Source: Megalopta genalis (lineage: Eukaryota; Arthropoda; Insecta; Hymenoptera; Halictidae). From it: DNA of 64,000 bases. The DNA is taken from assembly GCF_051020955.1 (NCBI RefSeq), contig NC_135013.1, positions 34,115,302 through 34,179,301 on the forward strand, read 5' to 3'. Of this stretch, positions 12,600 through 24,444 are shown in pieces (the stretch's first letter is position 1; each line of letters opens with the position of its first letter). The notes below the pieces were generated by a model. That model made no database searches. It had not been told where the DNA came from and was given only the letters and a program-made list of their open reading frames with translations. Made by a program: the position numbers and the translations under genes.

Positions 12600-12654
12600 C
12601 AGAGCGAGCGAGCGAGCGCGAGCAAAAGAGAGAAAGGGAGAGAAAGAGAGAGAA

Positions 12655-12687
<33 letters not shown>

Positions 12688-12745
12688 AAGAGAGAGAGAG
12701 CGCAAGAGAGAGAGAGAGCGAGCGGAGAGCGATAGAGAGAAGGAG
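12600..12745. repeat. GA-rich polypurine tract
   Basis: Nearly pure GAGAGA/AAAGAG sequence with sparse interruptions. The RE/ER-type open frames here are a by-product of the repeat. Confidence 0.9.
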
Positions 12746-13336
12746 AAGACGCGTCGCGCGCGATACGATAGCTCGTCGTATGAATACGTATATACCCCGG
12801 CAAGGGGTGGCGGGGTCGGAGAGATTGGGGGGTTACAATTTCCCATGGATAATGGCACTTTGATTACCCCGTGACGCCGTGCGTCCTGTCAAGTGGCACG
12901 CCACCACATAAATGCCCGCCGTGGAAAAAGGAGCCAACTTCGAACCCCTGGAAAGAAGGAGAAGGATAAGAGAACAGAGTGAGAGTGAGAGAGAGAGAGG
13001 GAGAGAGAAAGGGGGCAGTTTCTAAACAGGGTGCTCTCTCGAAGTAACAGAGCATCGAGGCGCGCCCGGATAGAGCGAAAGCGGAGCGGCCGGTCGAAGA
13101 ATAAAAAAATTAACTGTCGACGCATTAGCATAGGCGTATTGCATCGCGATCATTAGGCGCATGCGACCGCGGCGTTTATTTGCGTACGATCGCTTCCTTC
13201 CACGCGTGCTGGAAGAACACCCCTTTCCAGTGCAATTTCGAGGAACTCGCGTAACCTAAACGCGCGATTTTCCGCGGAACGATAAAGATCCTCCGACTTG
13301 ATAAGAGCACAATTCTTCTTCCTGTCTCTATGCACC
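12746..13336. other. Intergenic with short GA run
   Basis: A second short GA run sits at about 12980-13010. Nothing else is recognised. Confidence 0.45.
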
Positions 13337-13863
13337 CCTCCCCCCTCTCTGCCGCTCTCTCTCTCTCTCGTTCTCCCTCTGTCACTCTGTTTCTCGCTCT
13401 CTCTGGCTCTCTCTTTTTCTCTCTCTCGCTCTGCCGCTATCTTGCTCTCTTTCTCTCTCTCGCTCTGTCGCTCTCTTGCTCTCTTTCTCTCTCTCGCTCT
13501 GTCGCTCTCTTTCTCTCTCTCGCTCTGTCGCTCTCTTGCTCTCTTTCTCTCTCTCTCGCTCTGTCGCTCTCTTGATCTCTTTCTCTCTCTCTCGCTCTGT
13601 CGCTCTCTTGATCTCTTTCTCTCTCGCGCTCTCCCTCTCGCGCTCTTTCTCTCTCGCGCTATCTCTCTCGTGCTCTTTCACTCTCGCGCTCTCTCTCGCG
13701 CGCTCACTCTCTCTTTCTTTATTTTTCTCTCTCCCTCTTTCTTTATTTTTCTCTCTCCCTCTATCTTTATTTTTCTCTCTCTCTCTCTTTCTTTATTTTT
13801 CTCTCTCCCTCTTCTCTCTTCCTTTCTCTTTCTCCTGCACTCTCTCCCTTTCTCTCTCTTTCC
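13337..13863. repeat. ~520-bp CT-rich polypyrimidine tract
   Basis: CTCTCT with recurring units such as GCTCTGTCGCTCTCTTG and, near the 3' end, TTTCTTTATTTTTCTCTC. It is a long pyrimidine strand with triplex potential. Open frames of Leu/Ser repeats on plus and Arg/Glu on minus are repeat artefacts. Confidence 0.9.
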
Positions 13864-14826
13864 AGGATTCGTTCGATCGCATTGGCGAGACCGACACTTC
13901 GAAACCACCCCGTCGAAACCGGCGTACTTAGTTGCCCCGTGCTCGACCGTTAAATACACTATCGAGAAAGATTTTCATTCCGAGGGATCTCGAGTGGCTC
14001 GCTCTCGCTCGACGGGCACTCCAACATGCAACTGGTTGCGAACGATCCAGAGTTCTCGAGAAAGTCACCATTGTCCGAGGAGAGGGGTGGGGAGGAGAGG
14101 GCTAACAGTCAGCGATCGAGCAGCGAAAACGACAATGAGCCTGGGTGCTCTGATCCGGGGTGCCCCGTGTACCCCAATGCGCTTATGAGAACGCGGCTAC
14201 GTCAAATTCGATTAATCGTGCGGCAGGTTTGAAGCGCTAAAAATCATGACATTAGTATATAATATTAATAAAATATTGATATGAATATATAATATATGAC
14301 AATAAATTAAATTAAATATATATGTATATATTAAATGAATAATAAATCTCGAATCACCACGATAACGTTGCGAAATTATATTACGAAAGTAATTACATCG
14401 AGAAAAGGTTGTATTAAGAGTCAATATTAACGGGTCGCTAAATCTGCAAGAGGAATTATCGGGACGGGATTTTTCCGCGTCCGGTTCTCCTGTCACCGTC
14501 CACCAATCCCGGCCGCCCCTAAGCTAACCCGTCGCCCCGATTAGGTGTCACACCGGCGAGAATCGAGCGTGGCCAGCGCGACGACGCTTCATTGGCTCGC
14601 TTTTAACCCCTTGATATTTAACCCCGTAATTAGCACGGCGTCAACCGGCTCCTGGAAATCCCCAAGTGTCCGCGGCGTTTCGTTCCGCCACGTTTTTCGT
14701 GTTTTACTCGTGTGCGCCGGAAGACATCTGCTGACCGGGTGGCGGAGGGGGGAGAGGGAGGGTGGCAGCCACGGCGGAGCGCGGCAGAGACGCGCATTAT
14801 AGGGATAGAGAAAGAGAGAGAGAGCA

Positions 14827-14857
<31 letters not shown>

Positions 14858-15337
14858 CAACCCCTCCGCTGGGGGTTTCCGCAGTACCGTGATTTTCTGA
14901 TTAGCAGCGGGTCGACTGGCTGCGGTTAACCGTTGTTAGGTTGCCGCTCGATTGGTATGCATGGGCTGGGATTCGTGCCCATGGTACAGCCCCTGGACCC
15001 CAACCAACCTTCTCTATCTCCTACGCCCTACGCCATGGACGCCGCAGATCGAGGATCCTGCCTCGTCGTTCGTCGACCGTCCTCTATCAGTTTTTACGGT
15101 CCGGTCGCTGGACTTCGACGACGTTATTTTCTTCGGACCGCGGGACCGGGATTATTATCCGCTGATCGGGTTAAACCGGCGGAGAAATTAACCCTCCGCT
15201 GGTCGGCTGATTTCGAATCGCGCCTGCGATCGGCGCGAAAAATATTCCTGCTCTGGTGTTCGCGCGAAATATACATATAACATGCGTAGAAATGACAAAT
15301 TGCCCTGAATAAGTTGACGAATCCGTTCTGAATCGAA
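13864..15337. other. Intergenic, nothing recognised
   Basis: Includes a (GA)n run at about 14806-14856. A plus frame at 14933-15280 has no motif or splice support. Confidence 0.45.
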
Positions 15338-16162
15338 CGAAATTCTCTTTAATTGACGCTCAGATTGTGCACAGAAATGGGGAATTTGGAAAGAGGAGAT
15401 ACGATTGTCCAAGCTTTGCGGCTCGTTCTTATAATTGCCGATTGGCAGCGACTGTAAAAACGAGCTGCAAGACTCGAATAATCGCATCTCCTCCTCCCAT
15501 ACTGTCCATTTTTGTGCACGATCTGAGCGTCAATTAGAGAGACATTATTGTACAGTAAATTCTCCCTAATTGTCGCTCAGATCGCACAGAAAAATGGAGA
15601 ATTTGGGAAGAGGAGACACGATTGTCCAAGCTTTGTGGCTCGTTTTTATAATTACCGATTGGCAACGACTGTAAAAACGAGCTGCAAGACTCGAATAATC
15701 GCATCTCCTCTTCCCATACTGTCCATTTTTGTGCACGATCTGAGCGTCAATTAGAGAGACATTATTGTACAGTAAATTCTCCCTAATTGTCGCTCAGATC
15801 GCACAGAAAAATGGAGAATTTGGGAAGAGGAGACACGATTGTCCAAGCTTTGCGGCTCGTTCTTATAATTGCCGATTGGCAACGACTGTAAAAACGAGCT
15901 GCAAGACTCGAATAATCGCATCTCCTCCTCCCATACTGTCCATTTTTGTGCACAATCTGAGCGTCAATTAGAGAGACATTATTGTACAGTAAATTCTCTC
16001 TAATTGACGCCCAGATTGACCACAAAAACGGACGATTCGGGAAGAGGAGATACGATTGTTCGAGCCTCACGGTTCATTTTTATAGTCACGAATTATATTT
16101 CATGATTATATTAGTCACGAATTATAGTCACGACTATAGTCAATTAGGGAGACGTTACTGTA
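15338..16162. mobile_element. Tandem array of four family-A fold-back MITEs
   Basis: Four head-to-tail copies. Unit starts are at about 15338, 15551, 15768 and 15985, giving a period of 217 bp for the inner units. Copies share the junction ATTGTACAGTAAATTCTC, so the end of one and the start of the next use the same TA. Copies 2 and 3 are almost identical; copy 4 is shortened and diverged at its right half. Each unit is itself palindromic. Confidence 0.85.
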
Positions 16163-16671
16163 CTGAGACAAATTCGTTTTATCTTTGCTAGATATCTCTC
16201 GTTCGCTATTGTTCATCGTTCGAGCTCGAAGCTGCGTTGACTCTAGAACAAAGACGTTTCTTTCAATGCGGTATAGTTCCAGCTTATAATGACTCTTCTC
16301 GATTGTTTTGCATACGAAATCAAACATATTTATACGTATTTATATACGCGAGAGATTTTGTGCAAGCAATGACGAACGTGATATATTTTACGCAGATAAA
16401 AAGAATATAGCAATATATTTTATGCAAACAAAGGCAAACGCAATATATCTTGTATAAACAAAATTTAACTAACAATTAAAATTACAAGAATGTTCAGTAA
16501 TATAACAGTGATCTTCAATGCGCTAAAAAGATATTTTATAACATGTTTAAAACCGAAGAATTTATTTCCGCCGCAAGAATGGCTCGTAATAATACATCAG
16601 TTATAATAAATATCAATATAATGATAATAATAATAATAATATAATAGTAATAATAATATATATAGTAATAT
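16163..16671. other. AT-rich intergenic
   Basis: Contains an ATAATA run leading into the hexanucleotide block. No gene is seen. Confidence 0.5.
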
Positions 16672-16984
16672 AATAGTAATAGTAATAGTAATAGTAATAG
16701 TAATAGTAATAGTAATATAGTAATAGTAATAGTAATAGTAATAGTAATATTAATAGTAATAGTAATAGTAATAGTAATAGTAATAGTAATAGTAATAGTA
16801 ATAGTAATAGTAATAGTAATAGTAATAGTAATAGTAATAGTAATAGTAATAGTAATAGTAATAGTAATAGTAATAGTAATAGTAATAGTAATAGTAATAG
16901 TAATAGTAATAGTAATAGTAATAGTAATAGTAATAGTAATAGTAATAGTAATAGTAATAGTAATAGTAATAGTAATAGTAATAT
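16672..16984. repeat. (AGTAAT)n hexanucleotide microsatellite
   Basis: About 50 nearly perfect AGTAAT units over 310 bp with two or three interruptions. Confidence 0.95.
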
Positions 16985-18124
16985 TATAATAATAACATCA
17001 ATTTTTAGTAAAATATCAAATAGCCAGCGCGAGGAGTCGAGTAAAAACAGCTCGCGAAAGAACGCGTTGATCGCGTTCCATTATTTTTTAACGTCCGCTT
17101 CGCTTGCCACCGAAAAATCGTTAGACCGATCCAAGGTGACCGACCAAGGGAACACCTTCTCACCCCTCCGGTCTTAAGAATCTCGTCGGGCTTGCCGAAA
17201 GTCGCTTTTGCATTTCATTGGTGTAAGGCTAGCACGGTCGGCCAGCCGGAAATTATTCATTAACGGGAACTGTATTCCCTGTCACCTCCCGTCGTATCGG
17301 TTCTCTATAGAATTCGCGACGTCAGCTCGGTCATTAATGGTCTGAGAAACTGTTCGGCCTTCCTCTTCAGTGTCAAGCTCCCGGCCGAAACAATTCGATC
17401 GAGCCATATTTGCGCTACACTTGCGCGTTCGACGTTTCCACGCCGGCTAGTGGCCCTCGTTTCCGTTTCGGTTGCGATCGACGTACACCTTCGGGCCTCT
17501 CCCTCTCTCTCTTTCTCTCTTTCTCTATCTCTCTTTCTCTCTTTCTCTCCGGATCGCAGGTTTCTCGCTCGAAAAGGCCCCCGTCCCTCGCCCCGGCGTC
17601 GCCGAGAAACACAATAACGCGTCCAGTGTTTCGGAAGTCGAGTCCTTTAAAATTTTCTTGGCGAGCGCACCCTTTCTTCGGGGCCGGGCTGCGAAGTGAA
17701 CGCTCGAAAACGAGGCGAGGCGGCTCCCACGAAGCGGCCAGAAAAAAAATCGACACTCGCATCGGCTACGTTTCGAGGGGGCGCGATCACCCTCGACTCC
17801 ACGAGAGCAGCGCGAGGCTTTCGAGAGCGCCTCGAGTGCAACCTTCGAGTGCCTCCTTCACGGTGTAATACGTCCCGGGGGTAATAGATTTCCGGGCAGG
17901 GAACGGTCACTCGATACTTTGACTCCGAAAGTTGCTTCAACGTCGAACACGCGATCGGTCCGACGTATCAGACGTTTGTCGGGAGCTGTTCAAGATTTCC
18001 CGCGGAATCGATGTCTCGTTTATTTAGCCAGTAATGGACCGCGGATCTTTCCGCGAGATCGGAATCGTGGGCGTCGATTTTATCTCTCTTCTTGGCGAGG
18101 TCGACGAGGTTGACGAGGTTAAAT
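16985..18124. other. Intergenic with short CT tract
   Basis: A CT run at about 17500-17550. Open frames at 17410-17940 are on both strands and unsupported. Confidence 0.45.
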
Positions 18125-18358
18125 CAAGGTTATTTTATATATATTTTATATATACTTTATATATATTTTATATACATTTTATATACATTTTATATATGTA
18201 TATTTGATATACATTTTATATTCATTTTATATATATTTTATATTCATTTTATATATATTTTATATACATCTTATATATGTATATTTTATACACATTTTAT
18301 ATATTTTTTATATACATTTTATATATATTTTATATACATTTTATAAATATTTTACATA
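18125..18358. repeat. AT-rich minisatellite (TTTTATATA units)
   Basis: Repeated TATATATTTTATATACAT, unit about 15-17 bp. Confidence 0.9.
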
Positions 18359-18600
18359 TAAATAACTTTGACAAGATTACGTTGAAGTTTCGATATGCAA
18401 AATTGACATATCAAGGAAAAAGCAACAAGCGAATCATCGACAAGGAGGCTTAAAATTTAAGAACGAGAACGAAATGTGAACCATAACGCAAAGACCGAGG
18501 TCCATTTCTAAGCCAAATGGCTTAGAATTAAAACGGAAATTCGTTCGTTCATTTATTTCTCGTCTTAATGATCGCGACGAATTAAAAATGACCCAACGAT

Positions 18601-18795
18601 ACGATAAATTCTCCCTAATTTTCCTCCAACTTGTAAACAAAAATAGACAATTTGGAAAAAGAATATAATCTTGCACCTCGTTTTTATAATTATTGCCGAT
18701 CGGCAACTATAAAAATAAGTCGAAAGGCTCGAACAATCGTATCTCGTCCTCCCAAAGTTTACAAGTTGAAGGAAAATCGAGGATAATTCACTGTA
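18601..18795. mobile_element. Fold-back MITE, family A, diverged copy
   Basis: ATAAATTCTCCCTAATTTTC on the left is mirrored by GAAGGAAAATCG...AATTCACTGTA on the right. The inner arms (ACTTGTAAAC / GTTTACAAGT) also pair. Confidence 0.75.
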
Positions 18796-19288
18796 CTTCG
18801 AAATTCTTATTCTTTCATATTAATATTCTCATTCTCTCGCATTCTAAAGCACGCAGTACCGTCGAAACAACTCGCCGATCTCGCAGCCCCGCAAAATCCC
18901 CGGCAAAGAAAGCATTCGCTTCAGCGGCAACCGAAACTAAAAGCCGAAACGTCAACCGGAATTTACGAAATTTCCGCCGCGGAACGGACAAAAATCCCCG
19001 GTCCGCTAATTACGGTCGCAGCACGCGGTCCTTTTAAATGACATATTCGAGGGAAAAAAAAAGCGGGCTAATTGGACCGCGAATATCACGTGCAGTTATA
19101 TCGAGTTGCAGTTATATAAACGCGACGTCTCCGGTAAAAATTCGGCGATAATATTAATTAATCGATGAGCCAGCTCTCCGTCGTCGGACGGTTAATTAAA
19201 ACAGCGGTTCGCTCGGCGCGGGCTTTTTTGCTGATACCGATGGAAATTCGGGGGTGGAACGGAGGGTGCGGGGGCGGAAAGAGAGCGC

Positions 19289-19321
<33 letters not shown>

Positions 19322-20085
19322 GGGAAAAAAGGGAGAGCACGGAGGAAAGTTTTCGCCAAACCGGATACAAGGAAGTTCCACCGTATTTGCGCATCCGCCG
19401 CCATAAATCTCGGACTCTTCCCGCCTTCTCGTGCCCGCCGGCCAAGTCACCGAAGTCACCGGGCCCTCACTCTGCCCGACGAATAAATTTGCGATCAAGC
19501 TTTTTCCGGAGCCTCCGGAGCCCCGATCGATCCCCGTCTCCCCATCTCGCGATCCCATCCCGCGAAGAAGATAAATCCTCGCCGATAAAATAGACCCGAC
19601 GCCACGGCCGAACCGCCTCTGTTTTATCGGCGAACGATCGTAGATCTCGCTGGTAAAACAGGCGCGGACATTTCTCGATCTCTTCCGTGTCGGTCGCTTA
19701 CCTCGACTCGTTCGAGATTCTCAATTGTAAATTTTTCATTCCTTCGTGTCGATTTTTCGTTAGAAAAATCGCAACCTGCGATTCGATGCATTTTATCGCG
19801 CCGTCGCTTTGCAGAATGCAGACCCGCGTTGGCGAAGACATTTTTTTAATTTTCGTAGCAGGTTCAAATGAAGAACGAGTGCTTTTTATTTCGTGTTGTC
19901 ATTTTACGTAATAGCAGAATTTTAAGGTGTGCTAGTCATTAGTCAGATCTCTTTTAACACTTCAAAAAAGATCCAAGTCAATTGGACCAGTCCGAAAAAT
20001 GTTATCGGATTTTAAATAGCGGACGAACGCTTTCTGCCAGGAATGATATATCGGATTGTTGCAAAAGTAATTTCAGTTTTCCAAA
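18796..20085. other. Intergenic with GA microsatellite
   Basis: A (GA)n run lies at about 19284-19325. No gene is recognised. Confidence 0.5.
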
Positions 20086-20238
20086 TACAGTAAATTCTCT
20101 GCAATTGTCGCTCAGCTCGCAAACAAAAATTGTCTCGCAGCTCGTTTTCGTAGTCGCCGATTGTCAAGAACTGTAAAAACGAGTCGCGAGGCCATTTTTG
20201 TTCGCAAGCCGAGCGACAATTGCAGAGAATTTACTGTA
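20086..20238. mobile_element. Compact fold-back MITE, family A
   Basis: A 153-bp near-perfect palindrome. It opens TACAGTAAATTCTCTGCAAT and closes with the exact reverse complement of that end at 20219-20238. Inner arms GTCGCTCAGCTCGC and GCAAGCCGAGCGAC nearly match. It is the cleanest hairpin of the family in the window. Confidence 0.85.
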
Positions 20239-20540
20239 GATAGCTTCGCGACGATCAAATTAATTTGATCGTTATGTTAACATAACGTAACATAATATAA
20301 ACGTCTAAAAATATAGTTTCGAATAGAATAAAATAAAGTGCGCGCATCGAGAGGAAAAACAACGCGCGACATCGTGCAGAAAATCGAATTCTATCATATC
20401 CAGTTGCTCTAAAAAAAAGAAATAAAACACGTGTTACCATGCTTCCGACAATGCGACAATGTTCGCGTTCTAATCTTTTTTGGAAATTGTGCTCGGCCAA
20501 CAATCCCGAGCCCGTAATCCCCCGTGGATCAGGATCGAAA
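20239..20540. other. Intergenic, nothing recognised
   Basis: AT-rich sequence between a MITE and a GA tract. Confidence 0.5.
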
Positions 20541-20542
20541 GT

Positions 20543-20589
<47 letters not shown>

Positions 20590-21098
20590 TGCAAGAGAGC
20601 GAGAGAGAGAGGGCGAGAGAGCTACAAAAAGAGAGAGAGAGGGCGAGAGAGCTAGAAAAAGAGAGAGAGAGAGAGCGCGAGAGAGAACGCGAGAGAGCGA
20701 GAGCGCGAGAGAGAGAGCACGAGAGTCAGAGAGCGCGAGAGTGAGAGAGCGCGAAAGTGAGAGAGCGCGAAAGTGAGAGAGCGCGAGAGTCAGAAAGCGC
20801 GAGAGTGCAAGAGAGAGCAAGAGAGAGCGAGAGAGAGAGGGCAAAAGAGAGAGAGAGAGGGAATGCAAGAGAGAGCGAGAGAGAGAGGGCGAGAGAGCTA
20901 GAAAGAGAGAGAGAGAGAGAGAGCGCGAGAGAGAGAGCGCGAGAATCAGAGAGCACGAGAGTGAGAGAGCGCGAGAGAGAGCGCGAGAGTGAGAGAGCGC
21001 GAAAGTGAGAGAGCGCGAGAGTCAGAAAGCGCGAGAGTGCAAGAGAGAGCAAGAGCGCGAGAGAGAGAGGGCGAAAGAGAGAGAGAGAGAGAGAGAGG
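20541..21098. repeat. ~560-bp GA-rich polypurine tract
   Basis: GAGAGA with higher-order units such as GCGCGAGAGTCAGA and GAGAGCGAGAGAGAGAGGGC repeated several times. Open frames on both strands are artefacts of the repeat. Confidence 0.9.
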
Positions 21099-22330
21099 CA
21101 ACCCCATCGACGTCGTCGCAAGTATTTATGACATATCGATGACGCCGTGAAATCCCAGGATCAGGCCGCATAATCAGGTAATTAGCGTTCGCCGTGGACA
21201 AATTGAATCGCCGCGTATTCTTTTGACCGCCCCCTCCCCCCGCCGCCCCCTCGGCTCCGCTGCCGTGATAAATATTGCATGACCGTGTCCCCGTGTGTCC
21301 GTGGAAAATCGACGGACGTTGAACGATCAACCCCCTCGGTCCGCGACGTCGGTCGGGACGCGACGCGACACACCCTCCGTGCTTCGTGTTTCCACGTGGA
21401 GACCATGAAGAACCGATAATCTTCCATCGATCAGCATCAGGCCGGAAGGCGCGGCGGTTTCTCGAAAATGGAAATCCCGGCCGGGGAGAGAGAGAGAGAG
21501 AAGGCCGGGAAGAATTATCGGGCTCTCGCGCGCTTCTAATGGAGGTATAATGCGCATAAAAGGGGCTCATCTGAAATCGATGAAAGGACACCGCCGGAGT
21601 TGGCCCAAGTAATAATCAGTCGGAAGCCGATCAAACTATTACCGGCATAGGCGCGCCCGGAACAAATCTGTTCCCTTTTTTTTCAATCGAACTCTGCCGC
21701 GAACTTTGCGCCCCGGCGACGAACAATGTTCGCGCGACTTTCATCGCCGATCCGGGAAGCCGGGACATTGTCGCGTAAAAAACGTTGTCCGCGACAAATA
21801 TAAAAAGAAAAATTAATGTTGAGCCGTAGCCCAACATCCACTTTATTATTACACAATGTACAATGAACACAATACTGATGTTAATATTGCGCGCTCTAAA
21901 CGCCTGGTATACAACGCTTACTCAAGACTAACACTGCTAGGAGGGTTATTCGGCCTTTCTATATTAATTTCATATCTTATCAATTATCCGGAGCACAGGT
22001 TATTTTGGGGGTGTGATTCATGTAGGAAATGCGCGGAATTTGTACCGGAACGAGACTTGTATCAAGTCGAACGCGAGGGGCGCGCGACGAGGAAACAGGA
22101 GACGACGGAATTTGGTGCATCGCCGGCCGAACGGCCGCGAAAGCGTCGATGCTTTTAATCGATTCCGACGACTGGGGAACTGCTAATCGGTCGTAAAAGA
22201 TCGGCGGATGCGATCGGAACGGATGCGACCCGCTGCGACAACCCTTTGCGTTCGAGCGGCGACCCCGAAGCGCCCGAAAATCGGCGCGTCGCGTTCCAAA
22301 ATGGCGCAAGTGACTCGTCATGTTCTATTT
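21099..22330. other. Intergenic, nothing recognised
   Basis: GC-rich in its first half. A minus open frame of 189 codons (21022-21591) overlaps the GA tract and has no support. Confidence 0.45.
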
Positions 22331-22414
22331 TTATCGACGATTTTTAATATAATAATAACCGAAACGTTTATTATATAAACGAAATAACCGAAATAATAAC
22401 CGAACGTTTGCCAG

Positions 22415-22655
22415 CTTGTAAATATTAATATTTATTTGCAGTATTTGTAAATTGTAAGTATCAATATTCATTTGTAGTATTTGTAAATTGTAAATATTAA
22501 TATCTATTTTTAATATTTGTAAATTGTAAATATTAATATCTATTTTTAATATTTGTAAATTGTAAATATTAATATCTATTTTTAATATTTGTAAATTGTA
22601 AATATTAATATCTATTTTTAATATTTGTAAATTGTAAATATTAATATTCATTGTC
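22415..22655. repeat. 36-bp AT-rich minisatellite
   Basis: Six to seven units containing TTTGTAAATTGTAAATATTA. Because 36 is divisible by three, the minus strand reads as a 12-residue repeat (NIYNLQILKIDI), which explains the open frame there. Confidence 0.9.
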
Positions 22656-22797
22656 AATTGTTTACTGTTACTTATCGAGGACTGATCAATTTGCAATAGA
22701 TCTTTTCAGAGCGAACACGATTGCACGAAAAACGGGACATAATTTATTTATCAGTTCGATAATCCCGCGTCAAAATATGTTAATTTAAAGTACTAAA

Positions 22798-23037
22798 TGA
22801 GCCGTTTATTTTGAAAGTGGCATAAGTCAATTTACCGTAATGAGAAGTGGTGATTTTTTAATGTTTATACGAAATTATTTATACTAAGAAAAATATATCA
22901 GTATCCTGAGATAACAAATACAAGTAAATCTTCTCGAAAGTTAGCATCCATATTTCTAAACGTGTTAAAACGCAAACCCTTCAATATAGCGACTTAAAAA
23001 CAAAGTGACTTATGCCACTTTCAAAATAAACGGCTCA
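22798..23037. mobile_element. Family-B MITE with ~35-bp terminal inverted repeats
   Basis: Begins TGAGCCGTTTATTTTGAAAG and ends with its exact complement at 23018-23037. The match continues inward through GTGGCATAAGTCA. The interior is AT-rich and non-coding. Flanks AAAT and AAAC may be a 4-bp target duplication with one change. A second copy lies at 39916-40397. Confidence 0.85.
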
Positions 23038-23184
23038 AACACTTAACCGAATTATAACTGTTGAGTGGAAATATTACGATTTATTTATACGTTTATTTAT
23101 ATAATAGAAAACCCCGGAGTCGCGTATTCTGTATCGCCACCCACAGGGAAAGAAAAGACACGAATACTTGTCGGCCAAATCGAA

Positions 23185-23405
23185 TACAGTAATGCCTCTC
23201 TAATCGACGCTCAGATTGTCCACAAAAATGGACAATTTGGGAAAAGGAGATACCATTATTCGAGCCTTGCGGTTCCTTTTTATAATAACGAATTGTCACC
23301 AACCATAAAAAAAACGAGCTACAGAGCTCGAATAATCGTATCTCCTCTCCCCAAATTGTCCATTCTTGTGCGCAATCCGAGCGTCAGTTAGGGAGACATT
23401 ACTGT
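23185..23405. mobile_element. Fold-back MITE, family A copy
   Basis: TACAGTAATGCCTCTCTAAT at the left; TTAGGGAGACATTACTGTA at the right. Arms pair throughout, including TGGACAATTTGGG / CCCAAATTGTCCA. A (TAAA)n run follows at about 23438. Confidence 0.85.
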
Positions 23406-24149
23406 ATTCCGCAGGCAAATTTATTCCTCGATTCCAATAAATAAATAAATAAATAAATAATCGCTTCGCGCCGCGTTCGCAAAACCCGATCGCATCTTTT
23501 GCACAATGTTCGCAAAAATGGTCGAAGGTCGGCAGACCGGACGCGACGGTTTTGCCGACTGGCTGCGCCGGTGAAAACCGATGGGATCGGTGCGAAAGTA
23601 AAGTCCTTTGATCGGTCTTCGTACGGGTGTTCGGCAGGCGATGTCTCAAAGACAGAAGCGGCTAAGAGACAGGGGTTAGATAAGCGCCGCAACGGGAGCC
23701 CATTAACCGTGGAACGGCTTGAAAGCAAGGAGGATATTAGAGAGGCGATCGCGGCGCGATCCGGCGATTGGCTCCGATGCAATTTCGCACGGTACGCTGC
23801 CGACACGTCGGGCGAAGGTGTTAAATTCACTGGATGTACGTCGGACGAGCCCATTCTGGGGTAGCCGACAAATCCGATCGTATTTTCATCGACGCCAAAT
23901 TGGCAATATCCTCGCCGGTGACGATTCCTGAATTATGCATCAGCCTCGGGGACAGTCGCTTCGAAGTTTATCCATCCCGCTCGTTTCCATCCGCAGCTTC
24001 GACCCGCTCGACTCTCTTCAACGCACGCCGCTCCGCGCCGCGCCGAGCCGAGTTTTCTGCCCTCTCGCAGCTTCCGCCCCCGCTGCCGGCCCTCGCTCCC
24101 CCCCGCGGCCCCTTTTTCTCTCTGCTCATCCTCCGGCCCGCAGTCCTCG
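23406..24149. other. Intergenic, nothing recognised
   Basis: Overlapping frames on both strands, no splice or motif support. Confidence 0.45.
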
Positions 24150-24402
24150 GCCGACTCTCCCCCCTTCCCCCGCGCCCTCTTTCCCCCTTTCTTTCTCTCT
24201 TTCCCTCTTCCTTCTCTCTTTCTCCCTGTCGATCCGTCTCTCCCTCTCTTTCCCTCTTCCTTCTCTCTTTCACCCTGTCGATCCGTCCCTCTCTCTCTTT
24301 CTCTCTCTTCCTTCTCTCTTTCTCCGTCGATCCGTCTCTCTCTCTCTCTTTCTCCCTTCGTTTCTCTCAATTTCTCCCTTTCTCTCTTTAGCCCGTCGAT
24401 CC

Positions 24403-24441
<39 letters not shown>
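24150..24441. repeat. CT-rich tract with 52-60 bp subrepeats
   Basis: CTCTTTCTCCCTGTCGATCCGT-like phrases recur five times within a pyrimidine background. The 303-codon minus frame across 23933-24844 is largely this repeat. Confidence 0.9.

Positions 24442-24444
<3 letters not shown>

Noticed and set aside
13298..14188. 296-codon plus-strand open frame rich in Leu/Ser
   Set aside because: It is the translation of the CT microsatellite; both strands are open there and the residues follow the repeat unit.
15338..16162. Regular repeats that could suggest a CRISPR-like array
   Set aside because: The units are 217-bp palindromic MITEs in a eukaryotic context, without short repeats and unique spacers.
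20439..21121. Arg/Glu- and Leu/Ser-rich open frames on both strands
   Set aside because: They are products of the GA tract; no unique sequence, splice sites or domain.
22331..22696. 121-codon minus-strand frame with 12-residue repeats
   Set aside because: Translation of a 36-bp AT minisatellite.
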